Part shown: in pieces, positions 1-9,734 of the stretch
Numbering within the stretch: the first letter of the stretch is position 1
How the letters are laid out: each line of letters opens with the position of its first letter
Assembly: GCA_037074705.1 (NCBI GenBank)
Contig: CM073593.1
Span: 103,687,738 to 103,751,737 of the forward strand
DNA length: 64,000 bases
Direction of reading: 5' to 3'
Origin: Zhengitettix transpicula
Taxonomy: Eukaryota > Arthropoda > Insecta > Orthoptera > Tetrigidae
The notes under the pieces: model-generated
What the model was told of the DNA's origin: nothing
The model's input: the letters and a program-made list of their open reading frames with translations, nothing else
The model's database searches: none
Program-made: the position numbers and the translations under genes

Positions 1-362
1 AGTTGTCCGATATTCCCATTGGAATAGTCGGCCAGCTGCCTCCTAAACTGGTAGAGGCAAGGAGAAGGGAATGCTGCGTCCCCACAGCAAACTCCTCTCC
101 CGCTATCGGAAGGGCGTGGGACAAGCACCCAATGCCCGACCTACCATATGTAGGTTTTTCTAGGGTTTTCCCGGCATTTCTTTAGGCGAATGCCGGGTAG
201 GATCCTTAAAATATAGCCCGGGGGCCCTAGTAAACCCTTGGCTACCTTCCTCTACCCTTCCGCATCTCCCCTTTCAAATCCCTTCCTATGCTATTAAAGG
301 GGAGTTGCCCTAAGTGGATTACCCTCACGTAGCCTATTGCCCTAATAAAAATAAAAAAAATA
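1..362 (+). repeat. Family A copy, 5' part beyond window edge
   Basis: The copy enters at the family's middle (attcccattggaatagtcgg) and runs to the A-rich tail (gttg/attgccctaataaaaataaaaa). It keeps the core GGATCC and the 3' 'ctattaaaggggagttgccc' block. The 60-codon open frame starting at base 3 recurs in other copies and is not evidence of a gene. The full family is described at 5567-6094. Confidence 0.9.
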
Positions 363-643
363 ATTCCCTTAAAAAAATGAGAATGAAAATGTCAATTTAA
401 TAAATTTAATAGTGTGCCGATTTCGTCGACTAAATGCCCCTTTCTCGATTCCGTCTGCAATGAATTTTATTTACAACCAATCACTAGCACCCCCCCCCCC
501 TCCCCACCTTCCCCGCGGTCCCTCCCTGTGCAACTATTTACTCCAGGAATTGGTGAAAGCATCTGAATTTATTTTATTTCTTGGTAGATTGAATAATTTT
601 TCTGTAAATAAAATTTTAGGAATTACTTTGCTTTTATGGATGA
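363..643. other. AT-rich spacer, nothing recognised
   Basis: Single-copy-looking AT-rich DNA with a poly-C run near 489-500. Open frames cross it but show no recognisable domain or splice signals. Confidence 0.5.
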
Positions 644-1600
644 CTAGTTGAGTGCCCGGCGGTTGCCCGGGTTGCCATCAATAAACTCAGCGACATCCAT
701 ATCGCCGGTTTTGACTCAAATATCGATTGTTTCTGTGATTTTTTTTAATTATAACACTCCTCCACACTCAGCTCTAAAAATGCTCCCCTCTCTTTCCAAA
801 AGGAGTTTAAAATTATTTCAAAAAAAAATATTGGAAAAAACGCCACATATCTCTTTGACCCCGGAAATATTTATTTCGACCAAATTATCGGCCCTTTTAA
901 CAAGATTAAAAATTTCCACTTCCGTCCAGCTCCGTAGCTTGCGGTTAAACACCTAATTAAGTGTCTTACTTAGACTCAGCGACATCCATAACCCTGGATT
1001 CGACTCAAATCTCGGTTGTATTCGCGTTAGTTTTATTTAATGCCCCTCCACCCCCATACCTGAGGGTTCTCCCCTCCCATTCTGAAAGGGGTTAGGATTT
1101 ATACACACAAAAAACAAAAGTAAAAACACTATCAATCTCATTGAAACCGAAAAAATATTTATCCTACACGAATATCGTTCAAAATTTTCAACCTCCGTCC
1201 CTTGGGGGTTAAATGGCATAATTGTTATAATTTAACTCTGCGACATCCATAAACTTGGATTTGACTCCAATATAGGTTGTTATTTTCTTTGTAACACCTG
1301 TCCATCCCCACCCCTAAGGGTGCTGCTCTTTTGCCATGCTGTAAAGGGTTGAAATTATACACAGACAATGTCGGTAGGAACACTATTAATCTGTTTGACC
1401 TCTAAAATTATTTATCCGACTTAAATATCTGCCGTTTTAGCAGGTTTGAATATTATCACCCCCGCTCCTTGGGGTTGGTAGACGCGTCTCACCCCCGACA
1501 GGATTCATTTTCTGTTTGCAAAGAACACGTGTACGTAATTTGAGGAAATTGGTCCACGGGTGTAGATTTTTATCCGGAACATATACAGACACTTTGTTTT
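644..1600 (-). mobile_element. Helitron-like family B, 5' truncated
   Basis: Read on the minus strand, the element ends in ...gggcactcaaCTAG followed by T (plus-strand CTAG at 644-647 preceded by A), the expected Helitron 3' terminus. Inside are three copies of the family B unit, seen on the plus strand as 'ctcagcgacatccata' at about 685, 974 and 1234, spaced 289 and 260 bp. The far side matches the family B 5' body (plus-strand 'acacgtgtacg...tgtagattttta' near 1526-1572). The element is lost before the TCTATA 5' end. No Rep/helicase coding is present, so it is non-autonomous. Confidence 0.7.
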
Positions 1601-2156
1601 ATTTATTAGATAATATTTGACATAAGTGACTCACCGTCCAGTAACCTACAAATTATATGCTCAATGGTCGGAAATTTACTGGTGTGTTCAGTTAATCTGA
1701 CTCAAAAAATTCCTCGTTGATGATGATGCTCTCAGCGAGCTTCAGACGAAGGACGAAAGAAAGAAGGAGAGAAAAATTGTGAAGTTGTGGGGCTTGGGGA
1801 GGGAAGGACGGGGGGGGGGGCAGACAGAGGAAAGCTGCCGCGATCGATCCAATTTATTTAGAGCTAATGGGCTCCCGCGTGTTAGAACCGATATGATGAT
1901 AATCGGGGACTCTCCTCGATATAAAAAGAAAAGACGATTGGCGTAGACGGGGAGGAGATGGATGAGTCTGAAGAACCATTAATTGACACCCGAGGCGACG
2001 AGAGTGAATACTCCAGTACTTCCTCTGCGTCAGCGCTTCCCAAACCCCCATTTTTCTTTTATCCGCAGAGTAGTTTTCCGTACGCACCATCGGAGGCTAA
2101 TATTTCCTCCAACACTCAACGTGAGAAATATCCTAAATATATTGTCAAAAGTGGGA
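1601..2156. other. Spacer with purine/G-run
   Basis: No repeat family or gene recognised. It includes a polypurine stretch with a G-run near 1810-1820. A 75-codon frame from 1958 runs into family A sequence at its 3' end, so it is unlikely to be a real protein. Confidence 0.4.
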
Positions 2157-2533
2157 GAATGCCGGGTAGGATCCTTAAAATATAGCCCGGGGGCCCTAGT
2201 TAACCCCTGGCTACCTTCCTCTACCCTTCCGAATCCCCCCTTTCAGATCCCTTCCTCTGCTATTAAAGGTGAGTTGCCACTATGTGGATTACCCGGGCTA
2301 TGCTTTAAGGATCCTACCCGGCATTCGCCTAAAAGTAATGCAAGGAAAACCCTAGAAAAACCTGCATCAGGTAGGTCGGGTATTGGGTACTTGTCCCACG
2401 CCCTTCCGATTGCGGGAGAGGGGGTTTGCTGTGGGGTCACAGCTTTTATTCAGGAAAAAAATACTAGTTCTTTAGAAGAAAATTTAATTTATTCCATTCT
2501 CCCTTAAACTATTAAAATTTTATATGCATCGAT
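2157..2533. repeat. Composite back-to-back family A unit plus 80-bp tail
   Basis: Bases 2157-2294 are plus-strand family A 3' sequence ending 'gtggattaccc'. At 2295 the sequence switches to minus-strand family A ('gggctatgctttaagg') until about 2440. A non-family stretch follows, 'aaatactagttctttagaag' to 'tatatgcatcgat'. The same junction, order and tail recur at about 36262-36632, so the rearranged unit has been copied as a block. Confidence 0.85.
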
Positions 2534-2593
2534 GGTTTGTTTCCAGCATTCGTTTCTCAAACTGTTACCAAATTTAAACTGCCCCAACTTTGG

Positions 2594-2895
2594 TCGAGGT
2601 ACGGAATGCTGCGTCCCCATTGCAAACTTTTCCCCCCTTTCGGAAGGGCGTGGAACAAGTACCGAATGACCGACCTACATGATGCAGGTTTTTCTAGGGT
2701 TTTTCCCTGCATCACTTTTAGGCGAATTGCCGGGTAGGATCCTTAAACCATAGCCCGGGGGCCCCTAGTTAACTCTTGGCTACCTTCTTCCACCCTTCCG
2801 CACCCCCATTCCTTTTCAGATCCCTTCATATGCTATTAAAGGGGAGTTGCCACCATGTGGATTACCCTCATGTAGCCTTTTACCTAAAAAAAAGT
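2594..2895 (+). repeat. Family A copy, 5' truncated
   Basis: Starts at 'tcgaggtacggaatgctgcg' in the middle of the family and ends at the A tail after 'gccttttaccta'. Its 3' half is part of the tandem duplication 2697-3740. Confidence 0.85.
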
Positions 2896-3740
2896 ATGGA
2901 TAACGTATTAATAGGAACTTTGCCTCCTTTGATGAAACCAGAAAAAAGTAAAATTCAGTTTTAAAAGTTACCGTTTTCTTAATTCTTGCATATTAATAGT
3001 AATAAAGAGTAGTTACCGACATATTAATAGTAATAAAATTTCACACACACACAAAAAAGTTCAAATCACTTAGTCACTGTTCACATATGACCAGTCTTTA
3101 GGAAGCCGATACACAACGCTCATCCCTTCCTGGTATCCAGATACGGAGGGATGTCGTCGTAGATATTTACTAGAACACAGAAAGCAGAGGCAGGGAAACG
3201 GAACCAGAAGAGCAGAAATGGATTTTCCCTGCATTATTTTTAGGCGAATTGCCGGTTAGGATCCTTAAAATATAGCCCGGGGGCCCCTACTTAACCCTTG
3301 GCTACCTTCCTCTACCCTTCCGCATCCCCCCTTTCAAATCTCTTCCTATGCTAGAAGAGGGGAGCTGCCGCCATGTGGATTACCCTATACATAGACTGTT
3401 ACCCTAAAAAAATGGATAAAGTATTAATATGATCTTTGCCTCCTTTGATGTAACCATAAAAAGGTAAAATTCAGTTTTAAAAATTACAGTTTTCTTAATT
3501 CTTGCATATTAATAGTAATAAATAGTAGTTACCGACATATTAATAGAAATAAAGTTTCACACACACACAAAAAAAAGTTCAAATCACTTAGTCACTGTTC
3601 ACATATGACCAGTCTTTAGGAAGCCGATACACAACGCTCATCCCTTCCTGGTATCCAGATACGGAGGGATGTCGTCGTAGGTATTTACTAGAACACAGAG
3701 GCAGCAGAGGCAGGGAAACGGAACCAGAAGGGCAGAACTG
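2697..3740. repeat. ~519-bp tandem duplication
   Basis: Two head-to-tail copies, 2697-3222 and 3223-3740. Each begins in family A ('ttttccctgcat...') and continues through 'gttcaaatcacttagtcact' to 'gcagggaaacggaaccagaag'. Corresponding sites such as 'ttcaaatcacttagtcac' are 519 bp apart. The copies differ by scattered substitutions, small indels and short CA-run length changes. Confidence 0.9.
3226..3412 (+). repeat. Family A 3' fragment (second copy in tandem duplication)
   Basis: From 'ttttccctgcattattttta' to the A tail after 'gactgttacccta'. It was duplicated with its flank, not inserted independently, because the downstream flank matches that of the 2594 copy. Confidence 0.85.
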
Positions 3741-4700
3741 GACACACTGTTTACATATTCGGCTGTTCAGCGAATGTGAGACAGATTTAAAAAAAACCTC
3801 GGTGTACGGAGAAAGAAGTTAATCCATTTAGTTGATTAGGTACTCAAAAAATTTATAACACGGCCGGAAAAGGTTGGTTTAGTGGTACTAATTAAAGAGA
3901 AACTGATACCTCTAAGAAACTGTTCAAATAATTTTGTTCACACTCACAAGTAAATCTGTCTACCTTTGTAACAAACCGGAATAAAATTATAAACGATTAA
4001 ATCCGTGAGGCAATTAAAATTTCCTCTTTTTCTCTCTCTCCCTTCAGCCCCCGTCCTTGTCCTTGTTAAGTAATTTGAAATGCCGATTTCACGTTGATGC
4101 AGAAAAGCCAAAGAAAAACAAATTATCCATTAAGTAAAACAAATGCGTTTTATTGAAAAGAAACAAATGGAAAAGAGTCGCTGAACGAGTCGAACAGGTT
4201 TCAGAGATCGCGGGAGAATGGAACACGCGGGGGGGGGGGGGGGACCTCGGTACCAAGGTGAAGAGAAAAGAAATGGTGAGGAACACGGTAATGAGGGGTC
4301 CTTACAGACGACGTTATGACGTTTCGGGGTCGTTATGATGATGGTGGTGGTTGTGCTGTTTATGGCTGACGGACTGTGACAAAAGGACGTCTTGTAATGC
4401 AAATTCGTTACGGTTATAATACAGCGAGCTTTCATCCTTAAATTGCATCGGTAATGGAAATATATATATATATATAACAAATTTTAGACGTGTAAAACAA
4501 TAATTTTAAACAATTGCATAAATTAAAAATAATCAGAGAAGGATACGGGCTGAATAAAACACGAGAACGTGAACGGAGACAGACTCAGCGACAACCACTT
4601 ACGAAAAAGATTTGATACAGAAATGAAGAAGAAGAATATTATGGTGGTGTCGGTCTGTTTATTTTTAAAAAGAAAATATAGGAGGTATAAAAGAGATGGA
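3741..4700. other. AT-rich spacer with G-run and AT microsatellite
   Basis: No gene recognised. It contains a ~15-base G-run near 4229-4243 and an (AT)n tract near 4461-4477. Short open frames on both strands around 4089-4480 overlap each other and show no domain. Confidence 0.4.
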
Positions 4701-4710
4701 GTAGTGGCAT

Positions 4711-5018
4711 TAACCGACGTTTCGTAGGATAAAAAACCTGTTTCTCGAAGAACAGAAAAAAAAAGATAAATAACTAAACCATTCAGCCAAAAAAAATCAA
4801 TAAATTATCGGAATTGAGCCAGAAAATTATTTTATTTCAAACAACTATTATTATTAATTCAGTAAATATATCAGAGACATTTATTTATTAATTAATTAAA
4901 CCAAAAAATATATCGAGGCTTTAATTTAACGTTTGTTTTAAATTAATAAATTTTATATTAATTAATATACCGACGTTTCGTCCGTTCTTCTCTAAATCTA
5001 CAATTTAGTAAGTAATAA
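4711..5018 (-). repeat. Two degenerate hammerhead-like 3' halves
   Basis: On the minus strand, 'acgaaacgtcggt' at 4713-4724 and 'ggacgaaacgtcggtat' at 4967-4983 match the GAAACGT half of the hammerhead-like motif. Both lack an intact CTGANGA box. The second faces the plus-strand core at 5112, forming an inverted pair. Confidence 0.45.
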
Positions 5019-5111
5019 CAAGTATTTTATAAGCATTTTAAAGAATAACTAGAAATTATTTAAAATTAAAAATAATAAAGATTTTACTAATTTCTAAACT
5101 GTAGATTAACC

Positions 5112-5144
5112 CTGAAGAGGTCCTAAATACGAGAACGAAACGTC
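5112..5144 (+). ncRNA. Hammerhead-ribozyme-like core (PLE type)
   Basis: CTGAAGA at 5112-5118, an imperfect stem II, then GAAACGTC at 5137-5144. CTGANGA and GAAA are the catalytic core of the hammerhead, and the palindromic ACGT after GAA is what would form helix III in a dimer. Helix I pairing is not convincing here, so activity is unproven. Confidence 0.45.
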
Positions 5145-5350
5145 CGTATATGTTATTTTTGTTACAAAACATAATTTTCTGTCTATTTATTCATATTATC
5201 AAAAATGCCAGATATATTATCGCCATTATTAGTTCAGCAAATATGTCACCAGAGATATTTATTAATTAATTAAACTAAAAAAAACTATCAAGAGTTTAAT
5301 TTAACTTCTCTCTTGAATTAATAAAAAAAAACAATTGATGACCTTGTACA

Positions 5351-5382
5351 GACGTTTCGATACCGTTTTGTATCTTCTTCAG
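5351..5382 (-). ncRNA. Hammerhead-like core, well preserved
   Basis: Both conserved boxes are exact (CTGAAGA and GAAAC) around a perfect 5-bp stem II (GATAC/GTATC). The cleavage-site side reads ACGTC followed by TGTAC. Sequence before CTGA (aaaaaac) does not pair well with it, so helix I is missing or very short. Confidence 0.5.
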
Positions 5383-5472
5383 GTTTTTTCCGTTTCAAAA
5401 CAGTGTGAATTTAATAACTTGTTTCGTTTAACTGTGCTAGGTTTTTTTTCGTTGGGTTTATTTGGTAAATAC

Positions 5473-5504
5473 CTGAAGACGATTCAAAAAGGTATCGAAA
5501 CGTC
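5473..5504 (+). ncRNA. Hammerhead-like core (right arm)
   Basis: CTGAAGA at 5473-5479 and GAAACGTC at 5497-5504 enclose a partly paired stem II. It is the inverted partner of 5351-5382. Confidence 0.45.
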
Positions 5505-5566
5505 GGTCATAATATATTAAAAAAAATAAAAAATGTCTGTACATGTACCAAGATGATAATGATGAT

Positions 5567-6094
5567 CTGCGAGGGATGTTCTCTCGCAGACAGAACCTTT
5601 TAGGAGAGATACGAAGGGGCTACCTTTGGGGATGCCTTTTCCTCTCTCCGTTTATGAACTAAGATTCCCACATTCCGAGGCACCTCGGCCTATTTTGAGA
5701 GGTGTATGTTCCGCGGTCACAGACCTTGGGCATACGGTAAGAGTTGTTTGCTGTTCCCATTGGAATAGTCAGCCAGCTGCCTCCTAAACTGGTCGAGGCA
5801 CGGAGAAGGGAATTCTGCGTCCCCACAGCAAGCTTCTCTTTCGCTATCGGAAGGGCGTGGGACAAGTACCGAATGCCCGACCTACCTGATGCAGGTTTTT
5901 CTAGGGTTTTCCCTGCATTACTTTTAGGCGAATGCCGGGTTGGATCCTTAAACTATTACCCGGGGGCCCTAGTTAACCCTTGGCTACCTTCCTCTACCCT
6001 TCCGCATCCCCCCTTACAAATTCCATCCTATGCTATTAAAGGGGAGTTGCCACAATGTGGATTACCCTCATGTAGCCTGTTGCCCTAAAAAAAA
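5567..6094 (+). repeat. Family A, near full-length reference copy
   Basis: This copy defines the family in order: 5' hairpin 'tgcgagggatgttctctcgca'-type head; 'gaaccttttaggagagatac'; a gttcccaca/gccgaggcacctcggc dyad; 'attcccattggaatagtc' dyad; 'cggaagggcgtgggacaag'; 'aggtttttctagggttttcc'; 'gccgggt..ggatccttaaa'; 'agttaacccttggctacctt'; 'ctattaaaggggagttgcc'; 'gtggattaccctcatgtagc'; A-rich tail. A one-sided A tail and frequent 5' truncation suggest retroposition, as for SINEs or short LINE derivatives. I see no convincing pol III A/B boxes. Open frames such as the 114-codon frame from 5744 recur only because the repeat recurs, and the opposite strand is open too. Confidence 0.85.
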
Positions 6095-6647
6095 GAAAAA
6101 TCTCTTTCAAATGTGATATCACTCCGCAGACTTAATTTTCGTCCATGTGATCCTGAGGTGCTCCTCCGCATTCTAATGAAGGAAGACATTATTAAAACTG
6201 AACTCTAATTTATCGAAAACTTCCCGTACTTCAATTAGCCACTGGTAAGAGGCGTTGAACTCGTTCGTGTACAAGATGAATATGAAATAAAAAAAATTAA
6301 GCATCCAAATTGGCTTGTTTGATGGCGGAACAATGGTCGGCTTTGCTTGTTGGAAGGCAGAATTACCGACCTACGCGAATGAAATCTAATCTCCATAACT
6401 CCTGAGCCTCCTACAGGAGCTGCCATATTTAAGGCGGATCTGGGTGTTGTCTTCTCCTCTGTCGGCCTCAACAATCGCTTCTCCTCTTCCCACCAGCTCA
6501 CAGAGGCCACCCCTACGCATGTTGTTTCATCACGAGGAATGTCTCTGGTAGTGGCTCAGCGGGGAAGATCTCGGATCTTAATTTTCAGACACGACACGAA
6601 ATGCTATCAGTCGATCCTTCCTCTATTTTGCAATTGTTGCTAACCTG
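6095..6647. other. Spacer with unassigned minus-strand frame
   Basis: Single-copy-looking DNA. A 91-codon minus-strand frame (6235-6510) begins MASVSWWEEEKRLLRP. No domain is recognised and no supporting splice or promoter signal is seen. It may be chance. Confidence 0.25.
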
Positions 6648-7270
6648 GTGAAAACTCCCCTTTAATATCATTGGAAGGGATTTGAAAGTGAGGATGCGAA
6701 AGGGTAGAGGAAAGTCTACAAGACTTAACTAGGGACCCCAGAGCTATTGTTTCAGGATCCTACCCGGCATTTACCTAAAAGTGATGCAGGGAAAACCCTA
6801 GAAAAACCTGCATCAGGTAGGTCGGGCATTGGGTGCTTGTCACACGCCCTTCCCTGGATAGCGGGAGTGGAGTTCGCTGTGAGGACGCAGCATTCCCTTC
6901 TCCGTGCCTCGACCAGTTTCGGAGGCAGCTGGCCGACTCTTCCAATTGGAACAGAGGATAACTCGTACCGTATTCCCAAGGTCTGTGACATACACCTCTC
7001 GAAACAGGCCTCGGCTTGTGAGAATCTTAGTTCAAAAAATCCAGAGAGAGAGAGAGAGAGATAGACATAGAGAGATAGATAGAGAGAGAGATAGAGATAT
7101 ATATATAGAGAGAGATAGAGATAGAGAGAGATAGAGATAGATAGATAGAGATAGATAGATAGAGATAGATAGATAGAGATAGATTGATAGATAGAGATAG
7201 AGATAGATAGAGATAGATAGAGATAGATAGATAGAGATAGATAGAAATAGATAGATAGAGATAGATTGAT

Positions 7271-7336
<66 letters not shown>

Positions 7337-7388
7337 AGACATCCCCGAAGTGGAAATATTCTGCCTGCGAGAGAACAGCTCTCACAGG
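6648..7388 (-). repeat. Family A copy split by a GA/GATA expansion
   Basis: Minus-strand family A runs from 'actcccctttaatatcattg' (6652) to 'ttcaaaaaatcc' (7040). It resumes after the microsatellite at 7334 with 'gaagacatcccc' and ends with the 5' hairpin 'tgcctgcgagagaacagctctcaca' region near 7360-7388. The interruption falls where intact copies have 'cggagagagg', so the microsatellite appears to have grown from that purine block. Confidence 0.75.
7041..7332. repeat. (GA)n/(GATA)n microsatellite
   Basis: About 290 bp of GAGA, GATA and ATAGATAG tracts with occasional single-base changes. The long Ser/Leu- or Arg/Glu-rich open frames on both strands here are simple-sequence artefacts. Confidence 0.95.
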
Positions 7389-7790
7389 CCAGGTTCCGTT
7401 CCCAATGAACTCGTTAACCACTTCTGAAGAAAAGTTGATTAACTGCGTCTCTCGACTACAAGCGCTTTTCAGAACCGCCACTCACAACCGCTGATTACGG
7501 ATCGTTATTTCAACAACTCTCAAACTACTCATTCTTCAACAACCAAGCGCTCTCGATTCTTCAAGTTCACCATCAGTGCGAACATGACGTTGGATCTCCC
7601 AAAACTTGATAGTTATGAAGGGTCTCGAGACTAAATTTTATCTCATTCGCAATCCAACTCTTTTAATCCAGAGTTTTTTATTTGCTTTAGCAGGCAGCAT
7701 ATGAAAATATAAAATGTTCCTTTATTTACAATAAAATTCGAAAAACTGAGAAAAACGTGAAAGAAAATGATTGAACAGAGAGAACTTAAT
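7389..7790. other. Spacer, nothing recognised
   Basis: No repeat family, RNA or exon signal identified. Confidence 0.4.
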
Positions 7791-8735
7791 AAACTGATCT
7801 TTTTGTTTAAAATTTTCTCTTTCTACATATTTTATTTCCTCTTTTTTACTCTCATTCTACCTTTCCCCCTTCCTATTTTTTCTATGATTCTATCTTTATC
7901 ACTCCTTTTTTTCTCTCCCTCTGTCTTTTTCACTGAGTGTTTCTGTTTCCCCCGTCTCTTTTTTCTCTCAGTTCCCTTCTCTTCCTGTTCATTTATCTCT
8001 TTCTCTGTTTTTTCTTTCTCCTTCTTGTCGATGCATTTATTTTCTTTCAGCCTCTTTCATTGTTCCTTTTTTTATCTGTAGATTTCATTCAAATTGTTAC
8101 CAGTAGTTTTTTCTCTTTATCGCAGTTTTTCTCTGTTTCTATCATCTTTTTTCTATTTTTTTTAAACAAGTCTGTCTTTCTTTATCTTGTATCCCCTCCT
8201 TTTTTCTCTCATTCTATATTTTTCCACTCCTCTTTTTTTCTATGATTTTGTCTTTTTTACTATCTCTTTTTCTCTGATTTATTTTTTCACTCACTGTCTT
8301 TCTATCTCTTCCTGTTTACTTCTCTCGCTGGTTATTTATCTCTTTTTCTGTTTCTTTTTCTTCCGATTTTACAGAGTGTTCCTGTATATATTACAGATAA
8401 CATTGTAGGTGAATATTATTTCTCTTTATGTCTCTGTCATTGCCTCTCTTCCCTATTTCAGTCTTTGTTTTTCGTCTTTCGGTCTCTTTCATTGCTTCTC
8501 TCTTTTCTCTTTCTGTTCATACTTTTTCTTTCTTTCTCACAGATTTTTCTGTTTATATTTTCTTTTTTTCTATTTTTTTTTAAATTTTGTCTTTATACAT
8601 ATTTTATTTCCAGATATTTACTCTTATTCTATCTTTTCCGCTTCCTATTTTTTCTATGATTCTATCTTTTTCTGTTTCTGTCTTAGTTTCCTTCTGCCCC
8701 TGTGTCTTTTTCTTCCTTGCGTCTTCTGACTTTAG
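7790..8735. repeat. Pyrimidine-rich diverged array
   Basis: The plus strand is almost entirely C/T. A phrase like 'cattctacctttcccccttc...ttctatgattctatcttt' recurs near 7850, 8210 and 8620, so this is a decayed repeat with units of roughly 360-410 bp. Phe/Leu/Ser-rich frames here are artefacts. Confidence 0.7.
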
Positions 8736-8789
8736 ACTGTGTTCTTGTATGGATTACGGATAACGTTTGTAGGTGAGTGGTTAATGCCA

Positions 8790-9210
8790 GAGTTGCTGTT
8801 AGTGATTACCGCTGTCCGAGCAGTGATTAAGCGTCCCAGATGTCTGGTGATGACGTCACAGAAGGAAGAGCCGGGTGGTTGTGGCAAGCAGCAAGAGTCA
8901 TGTGCATCGTGAGACAAGTGCCGGCCGGGGCTTTCGTAATGAGCGCCGCAAGAGAGCGCACGACTGGAAAGCCATTTAAATCAATTAACCCCGCCCCCGC
9001 ACGTCAAGCGAAATCACGCGGAGGAGATAAAATCGCCCTGGTGGCTCGGCTGCCGTGGACGGAGCCGCTTCTTATCGCCGCTGACCTTCGGCAACGACGG
9101 CAGCCTTGCGAGGAACGCGCGTCCATCAACTGCCGCCGGTATCGGCGAATCAACGACAGCAGACAGACGCGTGCAGCGAAATGGCAACTGTTGTAACAAC
9201 AACGACTCTT
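8790..9210. promoter_or_regulatory. GC-rich single-copy island, candidate regulatory DNA
   Basis: Sharply GC-richer than both flanks and free of the window's repeats. It contains 'gatgacgtcacagaag' (a CRE-like TGACGTCA) and 'ccatttaaatcaattaac' with AT-rich homeodomain-type sites. A 118-codon frame (8840-9196) covers it without a recognisable domain and the opposite strand is also partly open. Regulation rather than coding is inferred only from composition. Confidence 0.3.
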
Positions 9211-9734
9211 ACAGGCGTGAAGAGATCTTCCTGAATAGGGAACAGGGGGAGGTGGGGGCTTAATGAAAATTAAATATGGCCTCCATGTTACTTGAATGAA
9301 TCACTCCCGTTAACCCGATTCGTGATATTCCTCGTAGACGCCTGATAAGCTTGAAAGCTATTTTCCACTTCAGAGGAAAATTTGCTAAACAGTGCCAATA
9401 ACCCAACTAGTAAAAAATCAGGTTTCGCAACGTCCGCCATTTTTTTTCTCCCTTCTCAAGATGACGTTTAACTGATAACTTTATTATTAATTCGAAGTCA
9501 CTTGAAGGCGCTGTTGCCAGGTTAGCGAAACGTGGTCGCAGCTCTCTCAAAACAGCAGAAAACTTTACGATTGTTCGGCGACGCCATTTGTCCCACCAAG
9601 TTATGATTTGGTGGATTCAAAACCTTCTCGCGGGAAAAAAGCAGCCAAAAGACATACGATTGTAATTGAATTGTATTTAGTTCGCGATTGTTTGAGGGAA
9701 TCGTGACGGATAAATGTTTTTTATGGTTTCAAAG
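9211..9734. other. Spacer, nothing recognised
   Basis: Mixed-composition DNA lacking repeat-family matches. No exon or RNA gene seen. Confidence 0.4.

Larger units (their letters stand above)
5333..5520. repeat. Inverted repeat with hammerhead-like cores on both arms
   Basis: Left arm, minus strand 5351-5382: CTGAAGA, stem GATAC/GTATC with loop aaaacg, GAAACGTC. Right arm, plus strand 5473-5504: CTGAAGA, GATTC...GGTATC, GAAACGTC. The arms face each other across ~90 bp, so transcripts of either strand carry one core and could fold back. This resembles inverted PLE terminal-repeat fragments. Confidence 0.6.

Noticed and set aside
5744..6088. 114-codon frame (IGIVSQLPPKLVEARRREFC...) as a gene
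   Set aside because: The same peptide recurs in most family A copies with frameshifts and stops, and the opposite strand of the same DNA is equally open. It tracks the repeat, not a protein.
6752..7481. Long Ser/Leu/Ile-rich frames on the minus strand
   Set aside because: They are translations of (GA)n/(GATA)n sequence running into family A.
7767..8729. Phe/Leu-rich frames resembling membrane proteins
   Set aside because: Pyrimidine-rich DNA gives Phe/Leu/Ser in all three frames, so hydrophobicity is an artefact.
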